A stretch of 64,000 bases of DNA from Thamnaconus septentrionalis (taxonomy: Eukaryota > Chordata > Actinopteri > Tetraodontiformes > Monacanthidae), in contig CM020511.1 in NCBI GenBank assembly GCA_009823395.1, positions 20,676,001 to 20,740,000 on the forward strand, read 5' to 3'. The notes under the pieces are model-generated. The model had not been told where the DNA came from, did no database searches, and saw only the letters and a program-made list of their open reading frames with translations. This document shows, piece after piece, positions 1 to 12,400 of the stretch (positions are counted from its first letter, which is position 1; the number at the start of each line of letters is the position of its first letter). The position numbers were made by a program, and so were the translations under genes.

Positions 1-21
1 CTGGTCTTTTTTTGTGCTCAC

Positions 22-249
22 CGTTTGGAAATGCCAAAACACTGATGACGAGGAAGAAGGAGATGACCAGGATGAGCCCCACCCAGAGGTTACTGTCAGG
101 GTTTCCATCGTCTCTGCAAACAATGGGAGACTCGCAACGGTTAGGACCAGCAGGGATTGAGATATTTACACAACACACAACCCGCTGGGGAGAGCAACAA
201 CAAAAACAGCAGCTGAAGCAGCTGGCCACTATTGTTTACAAGACGCTAT

Positions 250-332
<83 letters not shown>

Positions 333-1126
333 GGTATTGTTTTATTTACAGCAAAACTGTATAGAGCAAAGATCGGGAGTTATATTAAAGAAATAAGGCA
401 ATAAAAAATATAAAATATTTGTAGGTGTAAACGGAAAACAAAAAACAAGATATTTACATCTTATGGACGTAAAAAAAAAGCACTTTGAACTGCATTTCGT
501 GTATGAAAGGTGCACCAGTATTTAAATTATATAAATACAATTTTACTTTACTTACGTACAGTACGGTTCGCGTTATGTTTGACTCTAGTAGAAATCAGGG
601 GTTTTGAGACAAATAATGAAGGAACATTAAAATGTGAGTGACGCGTTGTGTCGACGGTAAATCAACCGTGCGGCTAATGCCCACGGCTGGGAAAGTGATT
701 ATCATTCGACAGTTTCCAAACTGAGCCTCGCTAAAGAAAATTTAATTCGAATGGTTTAAAAGTTAACGGGTTAACGGTGTACATCAACACCACAACACGT
801 CTTGGCGACAGTTAGCTCCAGGCTAGGCGGCTCCACCTGGAGAGCAGCAGCAGCATCACCGCAGCAGCAGCTCTTTATCTTTAGCCGAGTGCTAACGGAG
901 CTAGCCGCCGCGACTGCTAGCGGCTCGACCGCCGCTTTGCTCACCTTGTGAAGGCGAAGTACATCAAGCTGAGCACGGTGCATGTCAGCAGCGTGATGGT
1001 GTGCGGCCTGTAGAAGAACTCTATGGTGATATCCTCCACCTGCTGCTCGTTGATCATTCGAAAATGCATCCTGTAGTTGACGTCATCCTTGCTCAAGGTA
1101 TGCGAGCCCCCGTACGCAGACGCCAT
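22..1126 (-). CDS. ptdss1: Phosphatidylserine synthase 1, first two coding exons (gene continues left of the window)
   Basis: Base-exchange enzyme of the ER and mitochondria-associated membrane that swaps the choline of phosphatidylcholine for serine (family knowledge). Coding exons on the minus strand are 945-1126 (60 codons plus AG) and 22-113 (one base, 30 codons, one base). Exon 1 starts at the ATG at 1124-1126 and contains [28 protein letters not shown] and [10 protein letters not shown], the near-invariant N-terminus of PTDSS1, then a first membrane segment ending MYFAFTR. Exon 2 reads [20 protein letters not shown] followed by [10 protein letters not shown], the second membrane segment. 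Donors ACAAG/gtgagc and AAACG/gtgagc and acceptor tttgcag are canonical and the phases agree. The catalytic part is outside the window. Identity rests on recall of the human protein and is very likely; ptdss2 is less similar at this end. Confidence 0.95.
250..332. repeat. Compound (AT)n(AC)n(AT)n microsatellite in ptdss1 intron 1
   Basis: Uninterrupted TA dinucleotides, then about 21 AC units, then TA units again. It lies in the intron between the two ptdss1 exons. The rest of that intron (114-944) shows nothing recognisable beyond GC-rich sequence next to exon 1. Confidence 0.9.
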
Positions 1127-1350
1127 TGATGGAGGCGTTCGCCACTGACTCGCTCGCTGACTGACTGGCTCCTCTGCCTGGCTGGATGGCTCCTCACAGC
1201 GGGATGGGGAAAGTGATCATCGGCGGCAGCAGCAGGAAGCAGAAGCGACCCCCAACACCAAAGTCGAGGAGGTGGAGGAGGAGGAGGAGGAGGAGGAAAA
1301 GGTTTTTCACTTTTGATTTTGATTGGCGAGGGTGTTTGCGAGGGCGTGTC
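1127..1350 (-). promoter_or_regulatory. Likely 5' UTR and core promoter region of ptdss1
   Basis: Sequence immediately upstream of the ptdss1 start codon. It is GC-rich with many CpGs, as is exon 1 (about 780-1130), which suits a housekeeping promoter. It has tandem CTGACTGG/CTCGCTGA-like words near 1145-1175 and a purine run of GAG triplets at 1264-1300. No TATA box was identified and the transcription start cannot be placed. Confidence 0.35.
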
Positions 1351-2994
1351 CTACAGCGGAAGTGCTCACATTCTTCCACTTTACACGTGCTGTTTCTTCG
1401 ACTTCCTTGCGCGTGACCTCTCCCTTTCAAAGACTCATCGGCCGGAGATTTACAGTAGCAGTAGTAGTAGTAGTAGTAGTAGTAGTTGTTGTTGTTGAGG
1501 TCAGTGGTAGTATTCGCTTGACAAATATACAGAATACAGAATTAAAACACATGATTGTTAATTAATAAAGAGCACAACAATTATATTTATCACAAAGGCA
1601 TAACTGCTAAAGGCATGTTATGCCGTGTGTGTGTCCGCGCGCGCGCGTGCGTGATGGCAAAATCGCCGGAAAAATACCAAAATGATCAAATATGCTTCAA
1701 ATAGACGCATGTAAACGCCATTTAAAATTCACAGGTTTCGGTTATTACCCGCCAGCGTGAAATGCGCGTAAAATACAGACGAATGTGTGTATTTCGCATT
1801 AAAAGTTCGTGCGTATTTACACGTCACGTGCGTGTGTTTTGCTCACTGAAGCCACGCAGTTTGAGGCGGTTGGGTCTCTTTCGTGCGCGCAGCGGACTTT
1901 GACCGAGACGTCACTGCTCAACAGTCCACGAACCGAACGGAAACTATTGAGGAAATACAATCATGTCTGCAGGGCGTCCAACTGTTTCGGCCACTTGAAA
2001 GACAGAGACGTGTTTGCCGTAGTTCCTTCTGCAATGCCAGTTTAGTCGCAGGTAGATTGTTCACTGTTTGGAATGACTCGGATGTCCTTCAACGCTCACT
2101 TTCACCAGGTCCTTCGCCCTCAATGTGAGGACAAGGGCAGATGATTCAGGTACATTCACTGCTACAGAATAGGGAGACTGGGGCCTCGAATCCAGAATAT
2201 ACACCCTGTATAAAAACTCATTTAACTATAATTTTCCTCCCGCCGAAGCGTTAAGAAAGACACCGAGTTTGTCTCCACCGTGTGGTGGCTGCTGGTGTCG
2301 CGGAAATTGTGTCACAATCTGGAAATTATGCAGCAACCAGCAGGGGTCACATTAGGACAAGATGATTGACTTCCATGGCCACCTGCGTTTCTTTCTACCT
2401 GGATTTTGCAACACAAAGCAGACTGCGCACGTTTAGAGACGGCAAGCGGTCTAATCACTCAGTTTTAGTCATTTGAACATATTGCTAAAGAATTGTAACA
2501 CTTTCAATTAAACGCAAACACACACATACACCAAACCCGCACCATTTTTCAAGTTGGCATCACATTTTTACCTCCTGGAAGTCTTTTAAAAATAGGGAAT
2601 ACAATTCAAATTAAATAATTAATAATAAAATAGTAATAACAATAAATGCAACAGAGAAAGTTTATTTAAACGTGCAAACACTCACTCACTATGTTAGACA
2701 ACGTAAAATCTGCAGTCTTCATTTCAGCTGCTATGACTGCATCAAAGTACAAACATTAAAAATATGAAATCATTATTTTCAGCTCCTTGTTAAAAAATAG
2801 TTTATATTTTGATGTACAATTATATGCATTTTGAACAATTTGTGAGAAGCAACTAGAACAGTACCTTACAGGTTTTTAAAACACAATGCAAACTTCTTTG
2901 AGTAAATACAGTTTTTCAAGGCGTAGACGTGACATTGGCTTGAGGCGCATGAGACACTGATACCTCATGGATGTTGGTTTGCTGGCCTGATAGT
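1351..2994. other. Intergenic stretch between ptdss1 and the first MS4A-like gene
   Basis: No gene is supported. It holds an (AGT)n run at 1453-1485, a GC/GT alternating tract near 1625-1652, and AT-rich sequence from about 2560. The AT-rich part probably includes the 3' UTR of the minus-strand MS4A-like gene, because TTTATT (reverse complement of AATAAA) occurs near 2661. Confidence 0.6.
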
Positions 2995-4695
2995 TCAGTC
3001 TGCCTGTTTCAGGATTATCGTAGGCTGAAGAAAAGACAAAAAAAAATGAAACAATATTAGTTTCAAATTGTCTTATTTTCTGCACAGCACGTGCAGCATC
3101 AGTGTTTAACGTCATCAACTACAACATACCAGTGTGTTAAAATGTGTTCTGCACACAGCTTTACTCAGCCAGTAGATCAGAAACAGGGCAATGAAGTTTT
3201 CGACAAACAGCAGAACAATTATTAGGACACAGACTCCTTGTTGGACCTGTTCAAACAGTCGCAAACAATAGAAAGCACAGTTAGTTTCGATTATCATTGT
3301 AATCTTCCATATAGGATCTAAATATTTGACATTAGATTAAAAACACAATTTCCTCACAGGCAGTATATTCCACGCCTCTCCAAGAAGAATTAGCGTTCCC
3401 ATGATGATTGCTGCAGCTGACCAGAAAAAGCTGATTATGTTCAGGGAGAATGAAAGCTTTACCTGCAAGGAAAGCAGAATAATGTGTAAAACTGAGAACA
3501 ATGAAAAGATGGTTTGTGCAGGTTTTTCAAAAATCATCAAAGGAAATGTGCAATTGATAGAAAGTTGATACTATGTTTTAATAGTCCTAAAATGGTATAC
3601 GCTTTGTCTGTATTTGAGGAAAAAACAAAAATTATGTCAGCAAGAATGTGCACAACTCATGGACTTTCTTTTTTCTTTTTTTTTTTACTATTTGGAGCCA
3701 GATATATATTTTTTTAACATTAAAGATGTTTTTTTTTGACAACCTTAAAATTATTCAAGCAAACATAGAGTCTAGATTGCGCCATACTGTCACTTTACTT
3801 TCCTCAATATGCTTTTTGCTCAATAGAAGCAATAAAAAAAACAAAAAAAAACAACTGAACTACAACTACAGGTTATTTAAAGTTAAATAAAGTCTAAAAC
3901 ATTTTTCATTTTGCCTGGTGATTTTTTTCAGTGGTAGTGATGAAACTCTCACTTACCACATGGATGTTTGGAAAATGACCAGCAGCATAGGACAGCAAGC
4001 CAGACACCACAAACTGATGCAATGTAATGAAAACACAAACGATGACAAATTAAAACATCATTAAAGAAAATAATCATCAGGGACAAAATCTGCATTAAAA
4101 TGGATATATAAATCATTAATGCAATTAGAAACTAGTAATGGTAAAATGAGTTGTTTTGTGTTTACCAGAATGCTGGGCAGAGCGAGGACAAAAAAGAAGG
4201 GAAAGAAGGGAAAGAAGGGAAAGAAGCGTTCCCATTGCTGGGTGATGAGGCCCAGACTGACAATGAAGACGCCGACAACAGCTTGAGCTGCCTGGAAAAA
4301 AGGAAGAGCATCTGACTGCAACGCTCCTTTACATTAAAAAAAAAAAAAAAATCTTCCAGTACAGCAAAACAACTCACTCCGAGAGGTTTCGGGCTCCCAT
4401 TAATGGCAAAAACCTTGTAGAAATCTTTGAAGACGCAATGAAACGTCTCAGGCATCAGCTGCGCCTCCCGAACGTTCATCAGACCACTGAGAGGGATGGT
4501 GATGATCATGGAGTCGTCGCACACAAACGTCTTCTTCACTGTGCTGTGAAAAAATAGATATAAAAATAAGAAATAGAAAGCAATAAAAAAATGCAAAAAG
4601 AAATACATGCAAAAGAAGTTAGTGTCAGTGTGGTAAGCTGTAACTGTGGTTTGCATTCAGTGTCTTTTAACGTACCTCTTCTTTTCTTTCCCCAT
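2995..4695 (-). CDS. MS4A/CD20-like four-pass membrane protein, six coding exons
   Basis: Predicted small tetraspanning membrane protein; no substrate can be inferred. Exons: 4676-4695 (MGKEKK plus AG), 4378-4543, 4166-4291, 3957-4013, 3358-3462, 3130-3246, then a last exon from 3024. The first five splices keep phase. Residues about 63-78 (AAQAVVGVFIVSLGLI) are TM1. TM2 runs over the exon junction FVLALPSIL/FVVSGLLSYAAG. TM3 is LNIISFFWSAAAIIMGTLIL and TM4 is VCVLIIVLLFVENFIALFLI. The N-terminal half (SMIITIPLSGLMN, VFKDFYKVFAINGSPKPLG) leads into TM1 as in MS4A proteins. A 9-bp repeat codes FFP three times just before TM2. The C-terminus is uncertain: the natural acceptor at 3025-3027 gives only PTIILKQAD and a stop, while another frame reads AYDNPETGRLNYQ. 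Family membership is inferred from topology and motifs; no orthologue is named. Confidence 0.72.
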
Positions 4696-4807
4696 CTCGG
4701 CCCTCACTTCAGATTCTCTCTTTTGCCAAATGAGAGACAAGGAAATGGCTTTTTAACACCCTCCTTCTCTCTGGCTGTCGCTCTCGCTCACACTCGCCAC
4801 CATGAAC

Positions 4808-4864
<57 letters not shown>

Positions 4865-5691
4865 CGCTCACAACCACAGAAATTCACATTTTACAGACAA
4901 TCTTTTTATCAGATTTTGGCGTAGGACTTCAAAGAAAAGCGTTTTTTGCATTTTATCAAAGATAAGAGAGCAACAGTTTGATGAGTCCTGTGAGATGATG
5001 ATGGGGGAGCACGATGGCAGCGTAGCGTGAGAGGCCAAGTGAGGAAGTGGGGACGATAACCAACCTCACACTTCACACTGCTGATAGGGAAGCGCAATTC
5101 ACGTCTATGAAGTGAAGCAGACGTTGACGGCAGTAAGCGTCAAGAACCAAACCTGGTAAGAGAACTTCAGCTGTGTGGATCAGAAAATGTTGTTTTTTAT
5201 ATTTCAAGAAGGATATTCATTTACAAACATCCTTTAATCTAGAAATATCTGTGTTTGTTTTCTGTGTTAAGTTTCTTTTCATCATATTATATTATTATTT
5301 TTGTCACAATCTATTTTCTATTTTCTATCACAACTTTTGGCTTTAATGGACTGAAAAGACTGTTTGTGTGTTAGCTTGGAAAGCACTTTTATGAAAACTC
5401 CTGCAAGCAAAAAAATCTTTTAGAGGAAGAGGAACATCACCCATGTTAATGTTGCCGCAGGTGTCAAATAAAATGCTAAAGTTCTGCATTGATTAATACA
5501 TTTTCAGACTCTTACATTTCCTGCATACCACACATTTTATTTGTCTCATTTGTTTGCCTGAGCACAGGGTGCAATTAGAAATGAGAAGTGATTTTCATTT
5601 CAACAACAAGTTAAGAATGCCAGATAGTGTGTGTGTATTTTCCTATGAAAGACGTCTGTCACTCACTGTCAAACTCCAAAGCAGAGCAGCC
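4696..5691. promoter_or_regulatory. Shared head-to-head upstream region of the two MS4A-like genes
   Basis: About 1 kb separates the divergent start codons at 4693-4695 (minus) and 5692-5694 (plus), so it must hold both promoters and 5' UTRs. It contains a pure (CA)n tract at about 4810-4861. An open reading frame runs upstream in frame with the plus-strand gene from 5554, so a longer N-terminus starting at MPEHRVQLEMRS cannot be excluded. No core promoter element was recognised. Confidence 0.4.
4810..4861. repeat. (CA)n microsatellite between the MS4A-like genes
   Basis: About 26 perfect CA units about 120 bases upstream of the minus-strand MS4A-like start codon. Confidence 0.9.
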
Positions 5692-6232
5692 ATGGCCTGT
5701 GCTGATGCTGACATGCGCATCACAGGAGACGAGCAGGACCTTTGGCAAGCCGGCCGCTCAGAGAAGCCCATCATGAAATACTACCAAGCCGCGGAGATGC
5801 TGCCGAGTAAGAAGGGCCCGATGGACGAGCTGCTGCAGAAACAACCTGCTGTACTGGGTGTAAGCAGCACCTGCTAGTTCACATCTGTGGTCTTTATTTA
5901 GGCCTCTCATTTCCCCTAATCTTTTGGATGATTTCTACATCCCATTTTTTTGTGCAAAGTACTAGAGTAATTTGTTTCCAAGAACATTTTTTTGTGATAA
6001 TTCAACAATCCGTACAAATGTCAAGTCTGGTTTTAAGATTTATGAGGTTTGATTGTAAGATTCTTTTTTAAGTCTATGCGGCTTTGTAAAGATTTTTTTT
6101 GTTTCTTTTGTTTGAACTTTTCTGTGAATCACTTTGTTTCAGCTGTGGTTGTCTAGAAATGTGCAATACAGATAATTTCTGTACCATCGTTACCTTTTTT
6201 CAATACTACTACTCCTACTACTACGAATAATG

Positions 6233-6267
<35 letters not shown>

Positions 6268-7663
6268 TGTTATTAAATAATTGTTATTATTATGCATTAC
6301 ATTCAAAGGCTACTTTCTGGCCACTCCAGGTCTCCATACAATATAATAGAAAGACAATACAATTATTAGTCTGAACAAAGCCCTCATGCATTTAGTCCAG
6401 ACATGAGCAATCTGAAGAGGAAATGTTTAAAAATGTTTCCCGTGCAGATCTGAATGTATCACATGATCAAGGAACATAAGCCAGAGAGCCCAATGCTTTT
6501 AGAAGAAAGCTTCAAGATCTTAATAGTTCGATTGTGTTCATCATGTCTCCAGTTTTCATAGGTTTATGTCTTTCTTTAGCTCAGACAAGGGGTTTGTCCC
6601 CTCTGCAGTAGCTCCACCAAAACATGTCAAGGTAGGACGACAAACCCCTGGTCCGAACCAAAGAAAGACACAACCCTTCAAAGGTCTTGCAGGTTCATCA
6701 GGTCCTCCTAATATTTTATTTTTTCTGTTGTGCATGATTTTTTTCCCAGTCCCTACTGCAGAAAGACAAATGCAGCCATACTGCAAAACATGTGTCGTTA
6801 ACAAATAACTCCACTCTGGTTCTGGTCATCTGCGTCAGTCTCTGCAGGTGGTGAGCGGTGTCCTCAGCCTTGGAGTGGGAATTATTTTCGCTGTGACCCA
6901 GGGCATGTCCAAGTCCCTTTGCGGTCTCTTCAGAGTCTCCTACGTCAACGGAATACTTGTAAGTCTCACTGGTCGACTGTGGAACTAATGACAGTGCTGG
7001 GAACCTCAAAATGCAGCTGAACTGTGTCCTTCATTCTCTGCAGTTCATCTGTGCTGGACTTGTTTCCAACTTCTTGTTCATGAACCCAGGGCTGGTGTCG
7101 GTAAGTACAACCGAAAGCGACCAAGACCTTGTAGTTTCTTGCCTTACAATCAAACTTCATTGACTCCTCCAACATAACATACAGATCATATGTGAAGTGA
7201 GCAGCTTCTCTCTTTGTGGCAAGTGTTGCAGTGAAGTGATGCGTGTTCACTGACTGCAGCGCCAGCAAAAGTCAATATATTGAGTTTTCCTGAAGCTACA
7301 ATGTCATGGTACTGATGTAATATTAATTTGCTCATGTGAACACCTGTGCTCTAGGTGTCCCTGGCGCTAAATATCGGCTGCATTGCTCTGGCTGTTGTAG
7401 CTGCTATTTTCATCATCGCTGACTTGGCTCTCTGGAATCCTGCAAACTACCACCATCTGCAGGTGCTTGAAAATGAAAGAAATGGACAATGACCTTGCTG
7501 ATTTGCTTTTCAGAACATGTAATATTTCTTTTCTATTAAAACAATGCATTTTTCCCCTCCACAGATTGAGATAGTGGAACTTATTGTGCTGCTGGTTGGG
7601 GCTTCTCTCTCTGCAGTCCTCTGCTTTTGGTTCTCCAAATCAAAAAGGTCCAAATCAGGTTGA
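5692..7663 (+). CDS. MS4A/CD20-like four-pass membrane protein, five exons, complete
   Basis: Complete gene of 180 residues. Exons: 5692-5859, 6848-6958, 7044-7100, 7355-7462 and 7565-7663, all phase 0, with canonical ends (GGT/gtaagc, CTT/gtaagt, TCG/gtaagt, CAG/gtgctt; acceptors ctctgcag, ctctgcag, gctctag, ctccacag). The hydrophilic N-terminus ends KKGPMDELLQKQPAVLG. TM1 is VVSGVLSLGVGIIFAVTQ, TM2 VNGILFICAGLVSNFLF, TM3 LALNIGCIALAVVAAIFIIA, TM4 IVELIVLLVGASLSAVLCFW. A short basic tail KSKRSKSG ends the protein. The exon plan (two short exons around TM2, one exon per later TM) matches the neighbouring minus-strand gene, so the pair probably arose by duplication and inversion, although their sequences have diverged. 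The start at 5692 was chosen because it follows GCAGCC and gives a usual-length N-terminus. MS4A is the best call; a TMEM176-type CD20-like protein is the alternative. Confidence 0.72.
6228..6265. repeat. (AAT)n microsatellite in MS4A-like gene intron 1
   Basis: About 12 uninterrupted AAT units in the first intron of the plus-strand MS4A-like gene. The remainder of this intron (5860-6847) shows nothing recognisable. Confidence 0.9.
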
Positions 7664-8465
7664 TGCTGTTCAAGAAATGTTTCCTTCTGTGCATGCAAGA
7701 CGTGGCTTTGTTCAGTTTCAGTTAATATTAGAGATGAAACCTCCCTCTGGTCAGACTCTGCTGTGGTTTCTTATATGGCGTGGCACTCGGCTGCGAGTAC
7801 AAAGTGTGTGGTAACGTCCTCTCTGCATCTCTGACATGAAGAAAAAAAAGAAGCCACACTTTTTTCTTCACTTCTGCCTGTCTTTCTGCAGCGGCAGCAG
7901 TGGCTCTCTGAGCACTGCTCCGCTTCACAGTCCACAAAGGGTTCTGTTTGTGGTTTTGCACTTGGCCTGTTTTTCAGAGTGCTTGCACGATGTTGGCCTG
8001 GTTTGTTTTTTTGTCTCCCTTTTCTCACCTTGAATGTGAGATGTAAAACAAGACACAGAAAACAGAATTGCAGCAAAAAGGTTGAAACATTTTAATCATA
8101 TGTACAAACTTTTCATATCACAGAATTGTAAGCAAAATAAAAATAAAAGAAACAAGACACCACTGTCTGCGCTGATCTGCCTAGTTCTTGTTTTTTGTTT
8201 TGTTTTTAAAAATACATACAGGTAAAAAAAGAAAAGAAAGGAACTTCATCTACAATATCGACACTGATTCAAAGCTAGTTGATAAAAAAATATACAGACC
8301 ACTGACGTACCATGATAGCAGTGTACATTTTGAATTAATTTATAATTTACAGTATCTAAATGAAATGTCGTTGACCTTGATGGGCTGATGGCTGCGCACC
8401 GCTGGCTCTGCAGCTGGATCTGAACTCCGCCCTTGCGGCTTCAAGACGAGCTGGGCTCGAGGACT
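7664..8465. other. Convergent 3' ends of the plus-strand MS4A-like gene and plekhg4b
   Basis: Between the two stop codons lies only non-coding sequence. AATAAA signals on the plus strand at about 8135-8146 could end the MS4A-like transcript. TTTAAT at about 8090 (ATTAAA on the minus strand) could end the plekhg4b transcript. If both are used, the two 3' UTRs overlap tail to tail by roughly 50 bases. Confidence 0.4.
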
Positions 8466-9389
8466 TCACAGCTATGAGAGGAGGAAACAAAAGACAAGAA
8501 AGAAAAAAATTCAAAATCCGCAGAGCGTTGCAGACACACATTCTGTAGTTCAACACTGTTCTTTTTAATCAAACCGTTTTCAACCAATTAACTCCTTTCC
8601 GTAACCTCAAAGCTGTGAAAACGGAACTCATGCAGTCTTTCTGACTTTTGTGAAACTGAAAATAAATACTGCATAATTCCATATGCACGGAAAACCTTGC
8701 AGCACCTCAGTTGCGCGAATGGCTGCTTTGGACTGATTATTATTCCAAACTCAGTATAGCGGCACATAACCGATTAATAAGATCAATGGTGCCGCCTCGG
8801 CAGCGAGAGGGGGGTTGTGCCGGCTGTAACTGCACTGCGTAACTTTCAAGCGCGACCCGACACGCCGGACGAACCACTATACGGCAACATCACACGTTTA
8901 TTTAGAGGCAGTCTTACATACTACTATTACAAATACATAAGATTGTAAAATGACGGAATGGAACCCAATAATTAACCTTGATGAAAGACGAAGTAATAAA
9001 AGTGTTGAACGTTTGCTACGACGTTATTGTCAATGTCTGTTTTGCATTTCATATTGGTGTTTTCCTGAACACATACGAGCGCTCCAACTAGGCGACTATT
9101 TGTATTTTCCCACATCAATGAACTAGCGCTGCAGCGTGTTTACGTTGTCACTTCGCCATTTCCACCGAAAGTTACCTAGAGCTGCTTTAATCTGTTTCTG
9201 ATGAGACTCTATTGTATTTATCAACATAAAATAAAAAGGATGACATTGACAAAGCTATGATAGATACTTAAAAACAGCAGGTTACGTTACTATCTTTTTT
9301 AAAAATGTTTTTTTTTCTATTGATCTTGTTGTAGGCCTCTTTAGTTAATTGTAGATAGCTCAGTCAAATTTAAAATTTCCTTTATTAAA

Positions 9390-9440
<51 letters not shown>

Positions 9441-12400
9441 TGATAATAATAATAATGATAAATTTCAACCATCTACACACAATTCATGAAACATAGACAC
9501 CACAAATGCATTCCAAGGCACACCCACACAAAGGTCCCAAACATGTTAGCATGCATGCATTCACAAATTAACATCATTGGCATACAGTATGTTTCTGACA
9601 TGTTTCATCCCCACGATGCAGTGGCAATAAAAGAGGAAAGTACACACAGGACAGTAATGACGACAGTCCGGGCCCTTGAACCCATTAGAAGACACCACCA
9701 TGCAGCAAACAGTACAGGCACCGCAAGCTCATGTCACACAGATTAGTAGCCGGCTCGCAAAAACTCCTGGCAGTCGTTAAAGCTGCTGCAGCGAGAACAT
9801 GGTGAAGATGTCAGCTCAGGTGACATCACTTACTTAGTGAGCTGAAAGCCCTCAGCTCTCAGTCACACCACAGTAGAGAGGCCTACTGCGATGTGAGAGG
9901 TTGTGCTCTGGCGAAAAAAAACACAACAGCAGAAAACAAGAGACAAGGAAAGACCGTGAGAAAACGAATTGCAACTCATATTCAGTTCTCCTCCCCAAAC
10001 TACGGCAACTCATTCAGTTCCCTTATATGGAAGCGCATTGCTGCCACCCTAGAAAAAAAATAGGCTTCAGTGTCACGTTGTAACAGGAAGCTATTATGTT
10101 TTTACCTGACAGTTTTCACATTTCAACTTGAAACTTTCACAAAATAACGTGGAAATGATCACAAAATAACGTAATAGTTTCAGGTTATAACGTGATACTG
10201 AGCTCTGCTTTTCTTTTTCTAGGGTGGCAGCAACGCGCTTCCGTCCCTTCACACTCTTCTATATGTGAAGTTGTTATCTGTCAGCTGCATTTGTCCAAAA
10301 ATAAAAGCTCAAGATGTAAAGATCTTGTCCGACTTGGTTACACTCAGAGCAAAAGAAACAGAGGTTTAGATTCAGCTTCCGGATAAAACTTTGTTGGAAC
10401 CCACAAATGTTTAGAAGGCAGCCGAGAAGCAGCGCAACCTAACCTGGGAGTATTAGTCTGCTTTATGACATCACAAAGGGCTGATTCTAAGAATTGGATG
10501 GACTTTTATCACTTCTGGAGAGACTGAGAGACACATGTTGTTGTTGTTGTCGTCGTCAGTTTTTCATACTAAGGGAAGTGTGTCAACTGGCCCAAACTGG
10601 AACTTACAGGAACTATAGGTCATCGAAAACATTTTCAGCTTCATTTAGAGAGGATATAAAGTGTTTCATTTGACAACAAAACATTTAATCCAGCTGATTT
10701 GATCATGATATGAAAAGATATATCTCTATTTGGAACACAGACTGAACAACTGTGAGTTTGATGGTGAAATGTGAGAAATTAGAGGGAAAATATATAAAAC
10801 TAAAGATATGACGCTAGAGTTTGGCAGCTTTAGGCCATCGTATACATAGATGACTCATTTAAGCAGTTACAGAGGAGATATTAAGACTTACCGCTGTGAT
10901 GAACTTGGTGCCAGGAGGTTGGAGATCTTCCTCCTTCTGGAAGATCAGTGGGGAGCCGTTGGAGGAGGGAGGCGTGGAGGAGCAGAGGAACGGAGAGGCT
11001 TCATTGTTGTTGAAGGAGTCCAGGGCGCTGCTGGAGGTCGCCGCCGGGATAGTGAGCGTGCTCAGACCCGTCACGCTCTCGCTGGACGTACACTGGGACG
11101 ATGACTCCGAGCTCTCGGTGGCTGTCATCAGACATGGGGTCAAAGGTTAATGCTAAAGACGGAGCAAACAACGTAGTGTCTCGTTCAATTTGAAATAAGT
11201 TTCTCTAGTTCATTTGTGACTGTTGTCTGTGGCTTTGTGCACTACTAAAGCTGCTCTGCAAAGTTATGACAATGGGAACTCCTAGTGGACGCAGCAGAGA
11301 TGACAGTTGATCGCACAACAGAGCACAACAGAAGTCAAAAGGCTCACCGATGGAGGGTTGACTGCCGGTGTCCTGCTCCAGCTCGTCCTCCTCGATGCAG
11401 TCGTAGGGCCACTGGCCGAAGGAGGGGACGCTGGTGACGGTGGGGTACGGGTGCGAGGGCGAGGAGTAGAGGTGCAGGTTGAGCGAGCCCAGCAGGGAGG
11501 AGGACGACTGGCTGCTGGACGACGAGGTGCTGCTGTTGGAGATGGTGGAGTGCGGCCTCTTGAAGGAGGTTGCGTGCTCGTAGGAGGGCACGGCGATGGA
11601 AGCCCTGGTCCTCGACTCTGCCGGGAGACACAGGCAGTGAGCCAGCGGCTGGCTGAGCATTCATGACCTTTACTGAGTTTAAACAGTAAAAAAAAAACCA
11701 TTCAGATTCAGACACTACAGTTCTAAGGGACTTCTAAAAAGGACATCAGACTAGGATTGTATTTGCTTTTGCATTTTATTTTGTAATTTCAACGTATTGC
11801 ATTTTTTTCCCCCCAATATCTGGAAATAAACATCCGACCTAAACTTGATTCTAAAATAAATTTTCAAACAAGGACACAGTTTGTCCTTTAGAGTAAAATT
11901 ACTAATTGTACTTTTCTACTGTATTTTATTTTATTTTACAGATGTAAATTAAGTACACAATGGTGAGAGTCCCGAGGTTGGATCGATACAGTACAGCTAT
12001 CTTCCTGACCAGGCTTGTATATTTGAAGACTGATGGGGGCGCCACAACACCACAAAACCAACCGAAACTCAATCGCTGCAAAGCTGTTCAGACAATTGTA
12101 AAATCTTTGGTCAACTAAAGACATAAAATGATGAGAACAATAACAACACACATCTAAACTCATTCAGCCACAAAGCATTGAGCCCGTTTTAAAATTTCAC
12201 GTCTGTGTTGTGTAGAATATATATCTGAATATATATTCTATCTAATAATCGTAAATCATCGCCAAGGAATCCTTTCTTCAAGCCATTTTATATAAGAAAA
12301 GCCAGGTGTCAGGAGCCTGAATGACAAGAAGGTTTGTCATGAGCGATGGAAAGTGGAGGAGAAGGAGGAAGAAGAGGAGGAGGAGGAGCAAACGGGGCAG

